DNA from: Spirochaetes bacterium GWB1_60_80
GTDB taxonomy: Bacteria; Spirochaetota; Spirochaetia; Treponematales; UBA12059
Direction: 5' to 3'
DNA length: 64,000 bases
Assembly: GCA_001829185.1 (NCBI GenBank)
Contig: MIAR01000039.1
Span: 1-64,000 of the forward strand
In this document: positions 52,113-59,221 of the stretch, piece by piece
How the letters are laid out: every line of letters starts with the position of its first letter
How positions within the stretch are numbered: the first letter of the stretch is position 1
Position numbers and translations under genes: made by a program
The notes under the pieces: generated by a model
Told to the model about the DNA's origin: nothing
The model's input: only the letters and a program-made list of their open reading frames with translations
The model's database searches: none

Positions 52113-52994
52113 TCAGCCTCCTATGCTGTTCACGAAATGGTGGCTGGCCTGCTGACCACAAGGTGGTTTCAAGGCCACGCAAGCCCGCAACGAGCCTTCG
52201 ATATCCGACCAATCGACCGGCAGGGTGGCATCGCCATGCAGGCAAGGCCGCAGCTGGCCATCGGCCAGCAGGCGGATGCGGTTGCAGTCGTCGCAGGGCG
52301 GCGGCCGCATGAAATCTCCGTCGTCGCGCTTGGGTTCGTCCAGGCGGTACTGGCGGATGGTTTGCACGGCGCAGCCCAGGCTGGCGGCGAAGGCCTCGAT
52401 GGCCGGCAACTCGTCTATGCCGGAGGCCGGTTGCAGGACAGCCGACGCCGGGGCATCTGCCACTGGATCGGCCTGCCCAGCCTGCCCGGCAGGACAGCCA
52501 CTGCCCTGCCCCGTACCGACCACCACATTCAGCTTGACCGGTAGACCGGCGGCCCGCGCCGCGCGTATGCCGGCCAAGGCCTCTGACAACTGGCCGCCCC
52601 GTGTCATGTATTCATAACGGGTCGGGTCAAGGGTGTCAAGCGATATATTTACCGACGTCAGGCCGCTAGCCGCCAAGTCGGAAGCCAGCGGCAGCAAGAG
52701 GATGCCGTTGGTGGTCATGCCCAGCTGACTGATGCCGGGAATGCCGGCCAGCAAGCGCACCAGCCCGACCATGCCCTTGCGAGCTAGCGGCTCGCCGCCG
52801 GTTAAGCGCACCTTGTCGAAGCCAAGGCCGGCCGCCACCGTTACCAAACGCGTTATTTGTTCGTAACTAAGGATGCTGTCGTGCGGCAGCCAGGGGACAC
52901 CCTCGGCCGGCATACAGTAACGGCAGCGCAGGTTGCAGCGATCGGTGACCGAAACGCGCAGGTAATGGATGCGCCTACCGTATGAGTCGAACAT
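52113..52994 (-). CDS. moaA: GTP 3',8-cyclase MoaA, compact variant
   Basis: A 293-aa radical-SAM enzyme starting cofactor synthesis from GTP. The N-terminal cluster motif CNLRCRYC, the GGEPLARKG segment and the C-terminal cluster PPPCDDCNRIRLLADG with a third Cys 14 residues on are all present. The C-terminal Gly-Gly (NSIGG) is kept. It is about 35 residues shorter than usual. About 45 residues between the FIELMP-type region and the second cluster are missing, and a low-complexity Gly/Ala/Pro insert (GTGQGSGCPAGQAGQADPV) lies after KLNVVV. The start overlaps moeA by 20 bp. Confidence 0.85.
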   Translation of the reverse strand: MFDSYGRRIHYLRVSVTDRCNLRCRYCMPAEGVPWLPHDSILSYEQITRLVTVAAGLGFDKVRLTGGEPLARKGMVGLVRLLAGIPGISQLGMTTNGILLLPLASDLAASGLTSVNISLDTLDPTRYEYMTRGGQLSEALAGIRAARAAGLPVKLNVVVGTGQGSGCPAGQAGQADPVADAPASAVLQPASGIDELPAIEAFAASLGCAVQTIRQYRLDEPKRDDGDFMRPPPCDDCNRIRLLADGQLRPCLHGDATLPVDWSDIEGSLRACVALKPPCGQQASHHFVNSIGG

Positions 52995-54180
52995 CGACCA
53001 GTTCCCCCGCGGACAGTTCCGCCACCCCCACCGCCAGGCAGATGAAGCCATCGACCGCCGCCAGGGCCTGGATAGCCGATGAGCCGCCGTATGGCACGAT
53101 CTCGACGCCGTGCTCACCCAAGCAAACCGGCAGGAATTCAGCGCGGTCCAGCTGCTTGCGCCGGATTGTACTGACCAGCGGCAGGCGGACGGTTAGCGGG
53201 CGGTAGTCCAGGCCGGCCAACCTGGCCAACAGTGGCTTGACCAGCACCTCGGTATTTACGAACACCGACACCGGATTACCCGGCAGCCCGATGACGTGAC
53301 AGCCGGAAGCCTCGTGGAAACCGAAGAAGGTCGGCTTGCCGGGACGCATGGCCACACCGTGAAATATTTCCTTTACGCCGAGTTGAACCAAGGCCCGCGG
53401 CACGTAGTCGAAGTCGCCCATCGAGACGCCGCCGGACAGCACTAGCAGCTGCCGGCCCTCCAGCGCCGCGGCCAAGGCGTCCAGCGTGGCCTGGTAATCA
53501 TCGGGCACCGTGCCGCAATCCTCGGGCTGGCAGGCGTAGCCGGCCAGGTGGGCCAGCAGCTGCGGCCGATTGGAATCGTAGATGCTAGAACCGTGCAGCG
53601 GCTGGCCGGCTTCGACCAGCTCGGTGCCGGTGGACAGCACCGCCACGCGCGGCCGGGTGGCTACTTGTGCCGTGGCCCGGCCATCGGCCGCCAGGATGGC
53701 GATGTCCTGGGCGCGCAGCAGCCGCGGAGAGAGCAGGCAGTCGCCTTGTTTGGCGTTTTCGCCCCGGCGGATGATATTGTCGAATTTTTCCAGCTGGGTA
53801 AAATGGACGCGGCCGTCCCGTTCCACCGCCCACTCGAAGCGCTGGATACAGGCGCTATGCCCGACTACCAGCGGCAATTGCGGTAAGGCCGCCCCGGTCA
53901 TGATGCGCAGCGCCTGACCGGGCTCAAGTGCAGTGGCCGGAGTACCGCCGGCGGCAATGGTGCCGAACGGCTCCAACCCCGCCGCCGGGATATGGCCGGA
54001 AGCGTCGGCCAGCCACAGCCAGCCGTCCATGGCCGCCTTGTCGAAGGGCGGCTGGTCCAGGCTGGCGTACAGCGGCTGCACCAAGAGGCGGCCACAGGCA
54101 GCGGACAATGGAACCGCTTCCGCCGGCAGGCAGATTGGCCGGGCGGCGATGGCGTCCAGGGCTTCTTGCAAAGAAATCAT
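52975..54180 (-). CDS. moeA: Molybdopterin molybdenumtransferase MoeA
   Basis: A 401-aa enzyme that inserts molybdate or tungstate into adenylated molybdopterin. Signatures: FDKAAMDGWLWLAD, IMTGAALPQ, NAKQGDCLL, VAVLSTGTELVEAG, LSGGVSMGDFDYVP and IGLPGNPVSVFV. The start overlaps tupC by 4 bp. Placement directly after a tungstate transporter suggests the inserted metal may be tungsten, but sequence alone does not separate the two. Confidence 0.94.
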   Translation of the reverse strand: MISLQEALDAIAARPICLPAEAVPLSAACGRLLVQPLYASLDQPPFDKAAMDGWLWLADASGHIPAAGLEPFGTIAAGGTPATALEPGQALRIMTGAALPQLPLVVGHSACIQRFEWAVERDGRVHFTQLEKFDNIIRRGENAKQGDCLLSPRLLRAQDIAILAADGRATAQVATRPRVAVLSTGTELVEAGQPLHGSSIYDSNRPQLLAHLAGYACQPEDCGTVPDDYQATLDALAAALEGRQLLVLSGGVSMGDFDYVPRALVQLGVKEIFHGVAMRPGKPTFFGFHEASGCHVIGLPGNPVSVFVNTEVLVKPLLARLAGLDYRPLTVRLPLVSTIRRKQLDRAEFLPVCLGEHGVEIVPYGGSSAIQALAAVDGFICLAVGVAELSAGELVDVRLIR

Positions 54181-54857
54181 CTATAGTGCTCCCCTGCCGG
54201 GACCAGCGGTTCGGGTTTCCCTTGGTCAAAAAGGCAAACCAGGTCGGCCAGACCAGCCACCAAGCTATCGTCATGGGCGCTGAACAACAGGCTCAGGCCG
54301 TCTTTCTTCAAGGTAATCAGAATATCACGCAGTGCCAGGTCCGAGGCCCGGTCCATGGACGAGGTCGGCTCGTCTAGCAGCAGCACGTCGGCGCCGATGG
54401 CCAGCGCGCGGGCCAGGGCCACCCGCTGCGTCTCGCCGCCGGACAGATGCGGCGCGGTGCGGTCCAGCAGCTCAAGGATGCCCAGCCGTTGCGCGGCCGA
54501 CTGCAGTCGCTCTTCCAGTTCCCGGCCGCGAAATTTCTTCAGCTTGAGGGCGTAGACCAGGTTGGAGCGTACCGTGCCGGCAAACAGCACCGGATGCTGG
54601 TGCACGTACACCGAGCGCCGCCGCAGCTCGGCGTTTCCCGGCAACGGCCGGCCGGCGAACCGAACCGTGCCCTGGTACGGCCCAACCAAGCCATTCAGTA
54701 GCTTGAGCAGGGTGGTCTTGCCGGAGCCGTTCGGGCCGACGAAGGCGATGGCCTGGCCGGCCGGCAGCTCCAGCCGCTGGCAGTTCAGCACCGGGCGGCG
54801 GCTGTAGGCGAAGTGCAGCCGCTCCAACTCAAACAAAGGCGTCGGGTTAAGCGGCAT
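54177..54857 (-). CDS. tupC: Tungstate ABC transporter ATPase TupC
   Basis: A 226-aa ABC ATPase powering anion import. Walker A FVGPNGSGKTTLLKLLNG, signature LSGGETQRVALARAL, Walker B VLLLDEPTSSMD. The substrate follows from its neighbours: it overlaps tupB by 11 bp and moeA by 4 bp. No C-terminal molybdate-binding (MOP) domain is present, which fits TupC rather than ModC. Confidence 0.92.
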   Translation of the reverse strand: MPLNPTPLFELERLHFAYSRRPVLNCQRLELPAGQAIAFVGPNGSGKTTLLKLLNGLVGPYQGTVRFAGRPLPGNAELRRRSVYVHQHPVLFAGTVRSNLVYALKLKKFRGRELEERLQSAAQRLGILELLDRTAPHLSGGETQRVALARALAIGADVLLLDEPTSSMDRASDLALRDILITLKKDGLSLLFSAHDDSLVAGLADLVCLFDQGKPEPLVPAGEHYR

Positions 54858-55527
54858 CGCGCACCGCCAGGTGGCTGGCCATGTTGATGATCAGGGCGAT
54901 AGCCAGCAATACTACGCCCAGAGCCACGGCCCGCTCGAACTGCCCTTTGCCGGCTTCCAAGGCGATGGTGGTGGTGATGGTGCGCGTGTACCAGCGGATA
55001 TTGCCGCCCAGCATCATCGATACGCCGACTTCGCCGGAGACGCGCCCCAGGGCGGCCAGCACGGTCTGCAGCATCACGAAGCGGCCTTCTTTCAGGATGC
55101 CCAGCAGGCGGCGCCAGCGGCCGGCGCCGAGGGTCAACAGGGTTTCGTGATAGCGCGGATCGAGTTTCTGGAGCCCGGTATAGGTCATGGCGATGACCAG
55201 CGGGAAGGCCAGGATGGACTGCCCGGCGATAACCCCGGCCGGAGCGTACAGCCAGCCGAGGCCGCCGAGCGGCCCGGAGCGCGACAGGAAGGAATAGACG
55301 AACAGACCGATCACCACCGTCGGTACCGACATGATGGCGTTAACGGTGGCAGCCAAGGCGCGCCGACCACGGAAGCGGCCCAGGAACAGAGCCGCCCCGG
55401 CCGGCACGCCCGGCACGATAGCCAGGACGGTCGACCAGAACGAGAACTGGAGCGTGGTGCCAATGGTCCACCAGATTTCCCGGTCGCCACTGAACAATAA
55501 TTCCAGCGAGTGTCGCAACGCGCCCAT
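54847..55527 (-). CDS. tupB: Tungstate ABC transporter permease TupB
   Basis: A 226-aa inner-membrane permease with five or six helices. It has the cytoplasmic loop for the ATPase (LLTLGAGRWRRLLGILKEG, an EAA-like motif). ATIGTTLQFSF-like and VPTVVIGLFVYSFLSRSGPLG segments match TupB/WtpB-type permeases. The ATG at 55527 is used; a TTG at 55530 is adjacent. It lies 11 bp after tupA. Confidence 0.9.
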   Translation of the reverse strand: MGALRHSLELLFSGDREIWWTIGTTLQFSFWSTVLAIVPGVPAGAALFLGRFRGRRALAATVNAIMSVPTVVIGLFVYSFLSRSGPLGGLGWLYAPAGVIAGQSILAFPLVIAMTYTGLQKLDPRYHETLLTLGAGRWRRLLGILKEGRFVMLQTVLAALGRVSGEVGVSMMLGGNIRWYTRTITTTIALEAGKGQFERAVALGVVLLAIALIINMASHLAVRDAA

Positions 55528-55538
55528 CAAGTAGCCGC

Positions 55539-56411
55539 CTATTCCCGGTAACTGGGATAGAACAGCTGCTTGCCGTTGATCATGAACTGGGCGATCAGCT
55601 GCTGGCCGCGGGGGCTAGTCAGCCACTCCAGGAAGGTTGTAGCCCCGGCGGCGTTGATGGCCGGATTCTTGGCCGGGTTGACGGTGATGACGCCGTAGGG
55701 ATTAAACAGCAAGGAGTCGCCTTCGTAGCGGATACCGAGAGTAGAGCGCTCCATCACGGCCAGCCAGGTGCCGCGGTCGGTGAGGGTGTAAGCGGCCATA
55801 TTGTCGGCCATGATGATGACCTGCTCCATGCCCTGCCCGGCCTCGCGGTACCATTCGCCGGCCGGGTTGACGCCGGCGCGCTGCCAAAGTGACTTTTCCA
55901 TAACATGGGTGCCGGAATTGTCGCCGCGGCTAACGAAGATGGCGCCGCTGGCCTGGATGCGCCGGAAGGCCTCCACCGCGTTGGCGGAGAGGGCGATGTT
56001 GGCCGGGTCAGCAGCCGGACCGATGATGACGAAGTCATTGTACATGACGTCGCGCCGGACGGCGCCGTGGCCGGCCGCCATGAAGGCGTCCTCCAGGGCG
56101 CGGGCGTGGACCAGCAGCACGTCGGCGTCGGCGTTCTGGCCGAGAGTCAGGGCGGCGCCGGTGCCGACGGCCACCACGTCGACGGTGTAGCCGGTGTCCT
56201 TGGTGAATTCCGGCAGCAGGAAATCGAGCAGGCCGGTGTTGTCGGTGCTGGTGGTGGTGGCCAGGCGGACGCGCGGGTTCTCGGGCGTAGGCACGGCCGG
56301 CGGCGTAGTCGCCTTGTCGCCGAAGGCAAAGAGCGGGCCAGCGACCAGCAGGCAGAGCAGCGTCAGAACGACGCCGCGACGGAACAAAATCCGTCGGGTG
56401 GAGTGAGTCAT
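55539..56411 (-). CDS. tupA: Tungstate-binding protein TupA
   Basis: A 290-aa periplasmic binding protein. The signal peptide (RRGVVLTLLCLLVAGPLFAFG) is followed by the TupA oxyanion motif RLATTTSTDNTGLLDFLLP, where the TTTS residues bind tungstate. Further signatures: AVGTGAALTLGQNADADVLLVHA, DFVIIGPAADPANI and SRGDNSGTHVMEKSLW. The ATG at 56411 with AAAGGGGAC upstream is chosen; in-frame sequence further up is leader. It heads the tup/mo operon and lies 27 nt after a structured RNA candidate. Confidence 0.93.
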   Translation of the reverse strand: MTHSTRRILFRRGVVLTLLCLLVAGPLFAFGDKATTPPAVPTPENPRVRLATTTSTDNTGLLDFLLPEFTKDTGYTVDVVAVGTGAALTLGQNADADVLLVHARALEDAFMAAGHGAVRRDVMYNDFVIIGPAADPANIALSANAVEAFRRIQASGAIFVSRGDNSGTHVMEKSLWQRAGVNPAGEWYREAGQGMEQVIIMADNMAAYTLTDRGTWLAVMERSTLGIRYEGDSLLFNPYGVITVNPAKNPAINAAGATTFLEWLTSPRGQQLIAQFMINGKQLFYPSYRE

Positions 56412-56437
56412 GGAGTCCCCTTTCCAATGTCCTATCG

Positions 56438-56538
56438 CCACCTGACGGCGGCGGGACGGGAGGCGGCCCGGTTTCCCGGACTGCCCATCGGCGGTGGCAC
56501 CATACCACTTGCAGCGGGAAAAACCCGACCGCCGGTGG
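56438..56538 (-). ncRNA. Moco/Tuco-like riboswitch candidate before tupA
   Basis: A GC-rich structured leader on the minus strand. Outer pairing: CCACC (56534-56538) with GGTGG (56438-56442). P1-like pairing: GGCGGTCGGG (56524-56533) with CCCGTCCCGCC (56450-56460). Between them are GCCACC (56493-56498), a GNRA hairpin CCGG-GAAA-CCGG (56468-56479) and GCCTCCCGT (56456-56464). As I recall it, the E. coli moaA leader has the same GCCACC...GCCTCCCGT pair around a stem. The 3' strand of P1 ends about 25 nt before the tupA ribosome binding site, so folding could control translation. The region is shorter than a full Moco RNA, as in Tuco variants. Confidence 0.5.
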
Positions 56539-56687
56539 CTGCAGGCGCAACCGCTCGGTGAACATGTTTGTGTGGTCCGGCTTCCGGCTGGAAGGCGCAC
56601 CGCGACCCTGACAGGGCCGCAGCCATCATACCCCACCGGGGGCAAGGGGTCAACAACTTTCGCGAGAGAACAAATAGCTACAGAATG
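56539..56687 (-). other. Upstream part of the 366-bp tupA leader region
   Basis: No gene is visible between the RNA candidate and the terminator. A short inverted repeat (CCCTG/CAGGG near 56610) and AT-richer sequence near 56655-56690 occur. The tup promoter should lie here but no convincing -35/-10 pair was found. Confidence 0.3.
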
Positions 56688-56717
56688 CAAAAACCGGCCT
56701 GCTTGATGCAGGCCGGT
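56688..56717 (-). terminator. Strong intrinsic terminator of the 56778 gene
   Basis: A perfect 10-bp stem ACCGGCCTGC/GCAGGCCGGT (56693-56717) with a 5-nt loop, followed on the minus strand by TTTTTGC. Confidence 0.88.
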
Positions 56718-56777
56718 CCAATTTCAGAATCTACCAGGGAAGGTGCCTGCCTCAGTATTCGGTGATCGGCATAACAG

Positions 56778-57611
56778 TCATTTCGTAAGCAAGGCCTCAA
56801 GATCAGCCTGGGTGTAAACGTGGGTTGCCAACAGCTTGTTGGCGTTGTCATAAACCTTAACCGTGACTTCCAGAGTGAAATTCTGAGCAACCTCAGAAGC
56901 ATTCTCTATGGAAACATTTTCCAGATCCAAGGACTGCACCAGCTTGAAGCTGATGATGAACTTGCCACCTTTATGAGTGTCGGTAGCGTTCACCGAAACG
57001 CCGATATTGAATGCCACAGCCATCGAACCATCGGCCGTATATGTGTAGTTAGTCGAATTGATGCTGGCATTTACATTGCCCTTAGCCTTCAGGTAGCCTT
57101 CGGCACCGGCCAGATCACCCATTGGTCCGAGCACGGCGTGCATGTCAAGATCACCACTGGCCACGATATTGTCACCAGGCTGAACCATACCGGTCACGGC
57201 GCAGTTGGCGGTGCCATTCACCACCAGGCCATCAAGCTGGAAGCTTTCGTCGGAAATAACGACGCTATAGTTCATGTTGCCATTTGCATCAAACTCCAGC
57301 TCTCCCGTCGGGGTAATAACACGAGAGGAGGCGGCGCTCGGCCGGTACAGCAAGTCAATGGTGGGGAAGGCCTGACGAATCACCGGCATCAACGGCGACA
57401 GAGCCCTAGCCATGATCGGCGTACCAGCACTAACAACGGCCATGGTGGAAGCAGCCACGATTTCATCTTTGGTGCTGGCAACCTCGCCGGTAAAAGCCGG
57501 CAAAGCCGTCGGGGCCACCGGGTCGGCATTATAAAACAGTTGATCCAAAAGCTCGCAACCAGACAGAGCCACGGCCACGATGGCCAATCCCAGAATAAAA
57601 AACTTCTTCAT
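56778..57611 (-). CDS. Lipoprotein of unknown function
   Basis: A 277-aa exported lipoprotein. Signal peptide MKKFFILGLAIVAVALSGC has the lipobox LSGC at residues 16-19. The mature part is beta-strand rich with alternating hydrophobic residues (MNYSVVISDESFQLDGLVV, FIISFKLVQSLDL), perhaps a lipocalin- or LolA-like barrel; this is only a guess. GGAGGATGT precedes the ATG. A strong promoter and two palindromes lie upstream and a strong terminator downstream, so it is monocistronic. GC content is lower than the surroundings, which may reflect high expression or a different origin. Confidence 0.75.
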   Translation of the reverse strand: MKKFFILGLAIVAVALSGCELLDQLFYNADPVAPTALPAFTGEVASTKDEIVAASTMAVVSAGTPIMARALSPLMPVIRQAFPTIDLLYRPSAASSRVITPTGELEFDANGNMNYSVVISDESFQLDGLVVNGTANCAVTGMVQPGDNIVASGDLDMHAVLGPMGDLAGAEGYLKAKGNVNASINSTNYTYTADGSMAVAFNIGVSVNATDTHKGGKFIISFKLVQSLDLENVSIENASEVAQNFTLEVTVKVYDNANKLLATHVYTQADLEALLTK

Positions 57612-57631
57612 ACATCCTCCACATATTCTTT

Positions 57632-57664
57632 TTCACCAAGGGTGAATTATTGGAACCAGGTTCC
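57632..57664 (-). promoter_or_regulatory. Two palindromes in the 57611 leader
   Basis: TTCACC-AAG-GGTGAA (57632-57646) and GGAACC-A-GGTTCC (57652-57664) are both perfect. They lie between the -10 box and the ribosome binding site, as operators or leader hairpins would. Confidence 0.45.
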
Positions 57665-57670
57665 GGTATG

Positions 57671-57699
57671 ATAATATCGCAAGCTTATATTTTTGTCAG
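57671..57699 (-). promoter_or_regulatory. Promoter of the 57611 lipoprotein
   Basis: Minus strand CTGACA (57694-57699), 17 bp, TATTAT (57671-57676). Confidence 0.6.
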
Positions 57700-57759
57700 C
57701 GTAAAATCTGCCATTCGATGCCTTTTTTATCGATTTTCGTTATAAAACGCTTTCTTACA

Positions 57760-59124
57760 TCAGTCCGCCGTGGCCGCGTCGGACATCAGCAGCTCCAAAC
57801 TGACCGTCGAGGCCTCATGGCGGCGCTGGTCGCTGCGCTTAAACTCCAAAAGGTCTGCTCGACTGACGATGCCGACGATGTTGCCGCCATCCAGCACCGG
57901 CAGGTGGCCGATGTTGTGCTCGAACATCAGGTCGTCAATGTCGCGCACCGGGGTGTCCGGCGCGGCGCTGACCACCTGGCGGGACATGAAGGTAGTCACC
58001 GGCACATGCATCTGGTTGCCTTTGCGCCCCTTCATGATGTCGCGCAACGTGAGAAAGCCGACCAGGCGGCCGGCGCCGTCGGTAACCGGCGCGCCGGTGT
58101 GGCCGACGCCTTCTAGGTACATCGAGGCCTGCAGCAGGCTGTAACCCGAGAAAATAGTCTTGACCGGGTGGCTCATGATGTTGCGGGCGGCGGTGGCCGG
58201 CGCCAGGCTGTTAGTCAAGGCGGCCAGCACCTGACCGGCCAAAGCCCGACCGTCGTCGGTCTTGACGGTGGCCGCCGCTGCCTGGGCATGTCCACCGCCG
58301 CCAAAGGGAGCCAGCAGTTCATTCAGGAATACCCGGGTCTTGGCATTACGGCCGACTATCATCAGCTTGGACTTGCTGACGATATAGAAGAAAGCTAGCA
58401 GGATATCGCAGTGCACCAGGGAAAACAGCTGCTCGACCACCCCGGCTAGGCCGGACAGATCATCGGCCAGTTCCATGAAGCAGCTCTGCACCACATGGCC
58501 GCGGATCAGCTGCCGGTCCAGGCGCTGCAGCAAGTCGAAGAACAGCCGCTGCTGTTGGTTATCCTGTAGTGGGTTGAGAAAGTCCTTGACCAGGCGCAGC
58601 GAAGCACCGGAAGCCAGCAGGAAGGCCGCCACCTCGAAGTCCTCGGTCTGGACGTTGCCGTGACTGAAGTTGCCGGTGTCGGCGAAGATGGCCGTCAGGG
58701 CGATAGTGGCGTCCTCCGGCTCGATGAACACCCCCTGCCGGTGCAATTCCAAGCCCAGCTGGGTAGTGTTGGCGCCGAAGGCTTGCTGGTGCAGGATGGC
58801 GCCCGGGATATCGCGTCCCTCCGGCGGGTGGTGGTCAAAAACCTCGAACTCGATGGTCGACAGGTCGCTGACGCCGTGCAGGTACTCGGCGATGCGGTCC
58901 TGGGAGCGCGTGTCCACCACCACCATGCGCTTTAGAGCCTGACCCTTCAGCTCGGGCAGGCTGACGAAGCCGAGGCGCTTCTCGTACAAGTTGAGCAGTT
59001 TGCGAGCCATCGGGTGCACCAGATGGCTCTTGACGGCGACGTGGTCGGGGAACAGGTACTTGGCCAGCACCATCGACCCGATGCAATCCAGGTCCATGTT
59101 GCTGTGGCCGACGATTATTTTCAT
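57760..59124 (-). CDS. DHH-DHHA1-CBS phosphoesterase-like protein
   Basis: A 454-aa cytoplasmic protein. The DHH phosphoesterase domain has its metal motifs: HSNMDLDCIGS, VVVDTR, FDHHPP and IFADTGNF. DHHA1 follows with FGGGGHAQAAAA at about residues 273-284. Two CBS domains lie at about 315-445 (MSHPVKTIFSGYSLLQA and MSRQVVSAAPDTPVRDID). In other bacteria the same array is fused to a tRNA-nucleotidyltransferase/poly(A) polymerase; that part is absent here. A nano-RNase, oligonucleotide or pyrophosphate hydrolase regulated by adenine nucleotides is plausible. The start has TAGACT 9 nt upstream and no ribosome binding site. Confidence 0.82.
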   Translation of the reverse strand: MKIIVGHSNMDLDCIGSMVLAKYLFPDHVAVKSHLVHPMARKLLNLYEKRLGFVSLPELKGQALKRMVVVDTRSQDRIAEYLHGVSDLSTIEFEVFDHHPPEGRDIPGAILHQQAFGANTTQLGLELHRQGVFIEPEDATIALTAIFADTGNFSHGNVQTEDFEVAAFLLASGASLRLVKDFLNPLQDNQQQRLFFDLLQRLDRQLIRGHVVQSCFMELADDLSGLAGVVEQLFSLVHCDILLAFFYIVSKSKLMIVGRNAKTRVFLNELLAPFGGGGHAQAAAATVKTDDGRALAGQVLAALTNSLAPATAARNIMSHPVKTIFSGYSLLQASMYLEGVGHTGAPVTDGAGRLVGFLTLRDIMKGRKGNQMHVPVTTFMSRQVVSAAPDTPVRDIDDLMFEHNIGHLPVLDGGNIVGIVSRADLLEFKRSDQRRHEASTVSLELLMSDAATAD

Positions 59125-59221
59125 GGTACGTTGAGTCTAAGCCGGATTAGGGAGCTTGAAAAGGCCGAAACGGTGCCTGGCGACCAAGGTAACCGGGCGA
59201 CCAGGCCAGCCAGCGGCGGCT

